A stretch of 47,524 bases of DNA from Hyphomicrobiales bacterium (lineage in GTDB: Bacteria; Pseudomonadota; Alphaproteobacteria; Rhizobiales; Xanthobacteraceae): NCBI GenBank assembly GCA_027307405.1, contig DAHUXA010000005.1, positions 1 to 47,524 on the forward strand. Direction: 5' to 3'. Numbering within the stretch: the stretch's first letter is position 1; every line of letters starts with the position of its first letter. Positions 45,083-47,524 of the stretch are shown piece by piece. The position numbers and the translations under genes are program-made. The notes beneath the pieces were generated by a model. The model was not told where the DNA came from and made no database searches. It worked only from the letters and a program-made list of their open reading frames with translations.

Positions 45083-45129
45083 CGCGGCGCACGGAACCCG
45101 GTGCTACGGCCGTCTTTTTGTCTCGAATA

Positions 45130-45138
45130 TGCTAGTAT
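45130..45138 (+). promoter_or_regulatory. mepA: extended -10 promoter candidate for mepA
   Basis: TGC followed by TAGTAT (45133-45138), or TATACT two codons on, about 45 bases before the mepA ATG. No clear -35. The preceding CTTTTTG after a GC-rich stretch may help end lepA transcription. Confidence 0.3.
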
Positions 45139-45182
45139 ACTCTTCTGCCCGGCGAAGACGGAAACGTTGGGTCGGAGACGTC

Positions 45183-46184
45183 ATGTTCAGTCGAATTGTG
45201 ACCCCATTCGCCCTGTTCTTTGCAGCCGTCGGCTCCCTTGCCGTCGCCGAGCGTACCGCCATTGCACAGACGCCGACAAAGGCAGCGATCTCACCGCTAC
45301 CACCGCAGAAGCCGGCACTGACCCAGCAGGAAAAAGAAAAAAGCCTGCCGGCCAAACAGCTTTTCGGCGAGAAACAGCTACCGTCGCTCGGGAAGGCTGT
45401 GGCAATCGGTTACTACCCGCGCGGCTGTCTTGCCGGCGGCGTTGAATTGCCGGTCAACGGTCCGACTTGGCAAGTGATGCGGTTATCGCGCAACCGGAAT
45501 TGGGGCCACCCAAGCCTGATCCACTTTCTGGAAAAATTTGCGCCGCTGGCAGCCAAGGCCACCGGGTGGAAAGGCGTCCTGGTCGGCGATCTGTCACAAC
45601 CGCGGGGTGGCCCATCCCCATCCGACCACGCCAGCCATCAGATCGGTCTCGACGTCGACATTTGGTTCATGCCGATGCCGGACCGGGTGCTGACCAAGGA
45701 AGAGCGCGACAACATAACCGCTGTCAATCTCGTATCGGCCGACTGGAAACACCTCAACCCGCAGACCTGGACACCGCAGCATATCGCTTTCATCAAGACC
45801 GCCGCCCAACAGCCCGAGGTCGAGCGCGTGCTGGTGAACGCTGCAATCAAGAAAGAATTGTGCCGCGTCGAAGATAAGGCACACGATAGCTGGATGGCGA
45901 AGGTGCGCCCCTGGTACGGCCACCACGACCATATCCACGTGCGTCTGCGCTGCCCGGCCGATTCACCAAGCTGCCGCGCACAGCCGCCCGTGCCCGGTGG
46001 AGACGGCTGCGGCGCCAAAGAACTCGACTACTGGTTCTCCGACAAAGTGCTGCGCCCGCAGATCACGCCGTCAAAACCGGCGAAACCACCAAAGCCGGTG
46101 ATGCTCGCCGACCTGCCGCCGGCCTGCAAAACGGTCCTTGAAGCGCCCGACAAGAGCACCAACCTGGCTAACGACAAGCGCTGA
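45183..46184 (+). CDS. mepA: penicillin-insensitive murein endopeptidase
   Basis: 333 residues from ATG at 45183 (an in-frame ATG at 45129 is less likely). The N-terminus is a signal peptide (MFSRIVTPFALFFAAVGSL, cleavage near AIAQ). The LAS-family metallopeptidase core has zinc ligands in SDHASHQIGLDVDIWF and in WYGHHDHIHVRLRCP, with conserved Cys residues. The enzyme cuts D-Ala-mDAP cross-links of peptidoglycan in the periplasm and is not inhibited by beta-lactams. A Pro/Lys-rich C-terminal tail (about 290-333) extends beyond the catalytic domain. Confidence 0.94.
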   Translation: MFSRIVTPFALFFAAVGSLAVAERTAIAQTPTKAAISPLPPQKPALTQQEKEKSLPAKQLFGEKQLPSLGKAVAIGYYPRGCLAGGVELPVNGPTWQVMRLSRNRNWGHPSLIHFLEKFAPLAAKATGWKGVLVGDLSQPRGGPSPSDHASHQIGLDVDIWFMPMPDRVLTKEERDNITAVNLVSADWKHLNPQTWTPQHIAFIKTAAQQPEVERVLVNAAIKKELCRVEDKAHDSWMAKVRPWYGHHDHIHVRLRCPADSPSCRAQPPVPGGDGCGAKELDYWFSDKVLRPQITPSKPAKPPKPVMLADLPPACKTVLEAPDKSTNLANDKR

Positions 46185-46203
46185 TCCTCGCGGCGAAACA
46201 TCG

Positions 46204-47524
46204 ATGCCCAAGAACACCACAAACGCAGGCCCGATAGATACCAACACGCTGCAAATCTTCGGCTCGCTCGAACGTAAGGTCCTGTGGCTCGCCAGCTGGA
46301 TGATCCACAACGCCAATCATCTGCGCGATAGCTCGGACGGTTTGAAAGTCGGCGGCCACCAGGCATCGAGTGCGTCGCTCGCGACGATCATGACGGCGCT
46401 TTATTTCGACGTCCTGCGACCGCAGGACCGCGTCGCCGTGAAGCCGCACGCCAGCCCGATCTTTCACGCCATCCAATATCTGCTCGGCAAGCAGACGCGC
46501 GAGCGCCTGGAAGCGTTTCGCGGCTACAAAGGCGCACAAAGCTATCCGTCACGCACCAAAGACTCCGACGACGTCGACTTCTCCACCGGATCCGTCGGCC
46601 TGGGCGTAGCGCAGACGTTGTTTTCATCTCTCACACAGGACTATGTGCGCGCGCATGGCTGGGGCCTCGATCGACCGGAAGGCCGCATGGTCGCTCTGGT
46701 CGGCGACGCCGAGCTCGACGAGGGGAATATCTTTGAGGCCCTGCTGGAAGGCTGGAAACAAGGCCTGCGCAATTGCTGGTGGATCATCGACTATAACCGT
46801 CAAAGCCTCGACGCTGTCGTGCGCGAAGGCCTGTGGGCGCGTTACGAAGAGCTGTTCAAAAACTTCGGCTGGAACGTCGTCATCCTGAAATACGGCTCAC
46901 TCCAGCAGGCTGCATTCAAGGAGCCGGGTGGAGAGACCCTGCGCCGATGGATCGACAATTGTCCGAACCAGCTTTACTCGGCGCTTGTATTCGCCGGCGG
47001 TGCAGCCTGGCGCAAGCGACTCAACGACGAAATCGGCGACCAGGGCGATGTTAGTAGGCTTATCGAGAAGCGAAGTGATGGCGAGCTCGCCGCGCTGATG
47101 AACAATCTCGGCGGGCACGACATGCCTTCGGTGCTCGAAGCCTTCCACAACGCCGACCCGGAAAAGCCGACCTGCTTTATCTGCTACACGGTGAAGGGCT
47201 TTGGGCTGCCCTTCGCTGGTCACAAGGACAATCACGCTGGCCTGATGACGCCGCAGCAGATGGAGACCTTCCGCCAGGCCATGGACGTGCGCCCCGGCCA
47301 TGAGTGGGACAAATTCGAAGGCCTGTCCCTCGCGACCGAGCGGCTGCAATCGTTCCTAGAGCGCGTTCCATTCGCGGCTGGCAATACGAGGCGCCTCAGC
47401 GCGCCGATGCTCGATGTGCCGGACAGCCTTCCCGTCACGATCCAACCGGTGATGTCCACGCAAACAGGCTTTGGCGCGATCCTCAACGAGATTGGCCGAA
47501 GTGACAGCGACTTCACACGTCATA
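46204..47524 (+). CDS. homodimeric pyruvate dehydrogenase E1/transketolase-like enzyme (5' part only)
   Basis: Opens with ATG at 46204 and is still open at the right edge; about 440 residues are visible of an expected roughly 780. The thiamine diphosphate-binding motif is ALVGDAELDEGNIFEALLEG, ending in WWIIDYNRQSLD about 30 residues later. The N-terminal segment LKVGGHQASSASLATIMTALYF and PHASPIFHAIQYLLG are typical of AceE-like E1 enzymes, as is CYTVKGFGLPFAGHKDNHAG. The reaction is probably decarboxylation of a 2-oxo acid such as pyruvate, with either dihydrolipoyl transfer or transketolase-like chemistry. The 19-base gap from mepA has no strong ribosome site. Exact substrate is uncertain. 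Confidence 0.85.
   Translation, partial: MPKNTTNAGPIDTNTLQIFGSLERKVLWLASWMIHNANHLRDSSDGLKVGGHQASSASLATIMTALYFDVLRPQDRVAVKPHASPIFHAIQYLLGKQTRERLEAFRGYKGAQSYPSRTKDSDDVDFSTGSVGLGVAQTLFSSLTQDYVRAHGWGLDRPEGRMVALVGDAELDEGNIFEALLEGWKQGLRNCWWIIDYNRQSLDAVVREGLWARYEELFKNFGWNVVILKYGSLQQAAFKEPGGETLRRWIDNCPNQLYSALVFAGGAAWRKRLNDEIGDQGDVSRLIEKRSDGELAALMNNLGGHDMPSVLEAFHNADPEKPTCFICYTVKGFGLPFAGHKDNHAGLMTPQQMETFRQAMDVRPGHEWDKFEGLSLATERLQSFLERVPFAAGNTRRLSAPMLDVPDSLPVTIQPVMSTQTGFGAILNEIGRSDSDFTRH

Overview
The window looks like ordinary chromosome of a Rhizobiales (Hyphomicrobiales) alphaproteobacterium related to the Bradyrhizobium/Rhodopseudomonas/Pseudolabrys group. The evidence is high GC with GC-rich codon use, a CycM-type membrane-anchored cytochrome c, a short HPr kinase, the pckA / chvI-chvG / hprK-EIIA-HPr / ahcY neighbourhood known from Rhizobiales, and palindromic repeats of the kind seen in Bradyrhizobium genomes. 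This assignment rests on family knowledge and was not checked by database search. I saw no rRNA, tRNA, CRISPR array, prophage, insertion sequence or plasmid functions. No gap between genes exceeds 300 bases; the largest are about 240.

Left part (1-16.6 kb): the 5' part of a TPR lipoprotein runs off the left edge. It is followed by a divergent acyl-CoA dehydrogenase-family gene lacking the usual catalytic glutamate, an M17 leucyl aminopeptidase, and an NlpC/P60 peptidase overlapping it. On the minus strand lies a peptide/muropeptide importer operon in the order solute-binding protein, second solute-binding protein, yejB, yejE, yejF, ending in a NUDIX hydrolase. Then come cycM (minus), kdsB and pheA (plus), and a PAS-containing chemoreceptor (minus).

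Middle part (16.6-33.7 kb): a stand-alone FAD hydroxylase of the VioD/anthraniloyl-CoA monooxygenase type, a phosphoglucomutase/phosphomannomutase, a retropepsin-like membrane protease, the helicase hrpB, and ugd divergent from polA. After these come a RidA-like gene, a CPA-family Na+/H+ antiporter, an MltB-like lytic transglycosylase, a secreted repeat-rich protein with two Spy/LTXXQ-type modules, and a frameshifted ArsR-type regulator divergent from a second RidA-like gene. The polA 3'-5' exonuclease domain has a damaged first catalytic motif.

Right part (33.7-47.5 kb): pckA, a secreted alpha/beta hydrolase and a HugZ-like protein lie on minus, divergent from chvI-chvG-hprK-EIIA(Man)-HPr-ahcY. 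This block couples envelope stress/acid sensing (ChvG-ChvI), the regulatory PTS and gluconeogenesis. It is followed by lepA, the murein endopeptidase mepA and the 5' part of a homodimeric pyruvate-dehydrogenase E1/transketolase-like gene cut by the right edge.

Several genes concern peptidoglycan turnover (NlpC/P60, Yej importer, MltB-like, MepA), but they are scattered and do not form one operon. No clearly new multi-gene system stands out. The most interesting points are single-gene anomalies: a possible desulfinase-type acyl-CoA dehydrogenase, the altered PolA proofreading site, the frameshifted regulator, and a repeat element that appears to supply the start of chvG.
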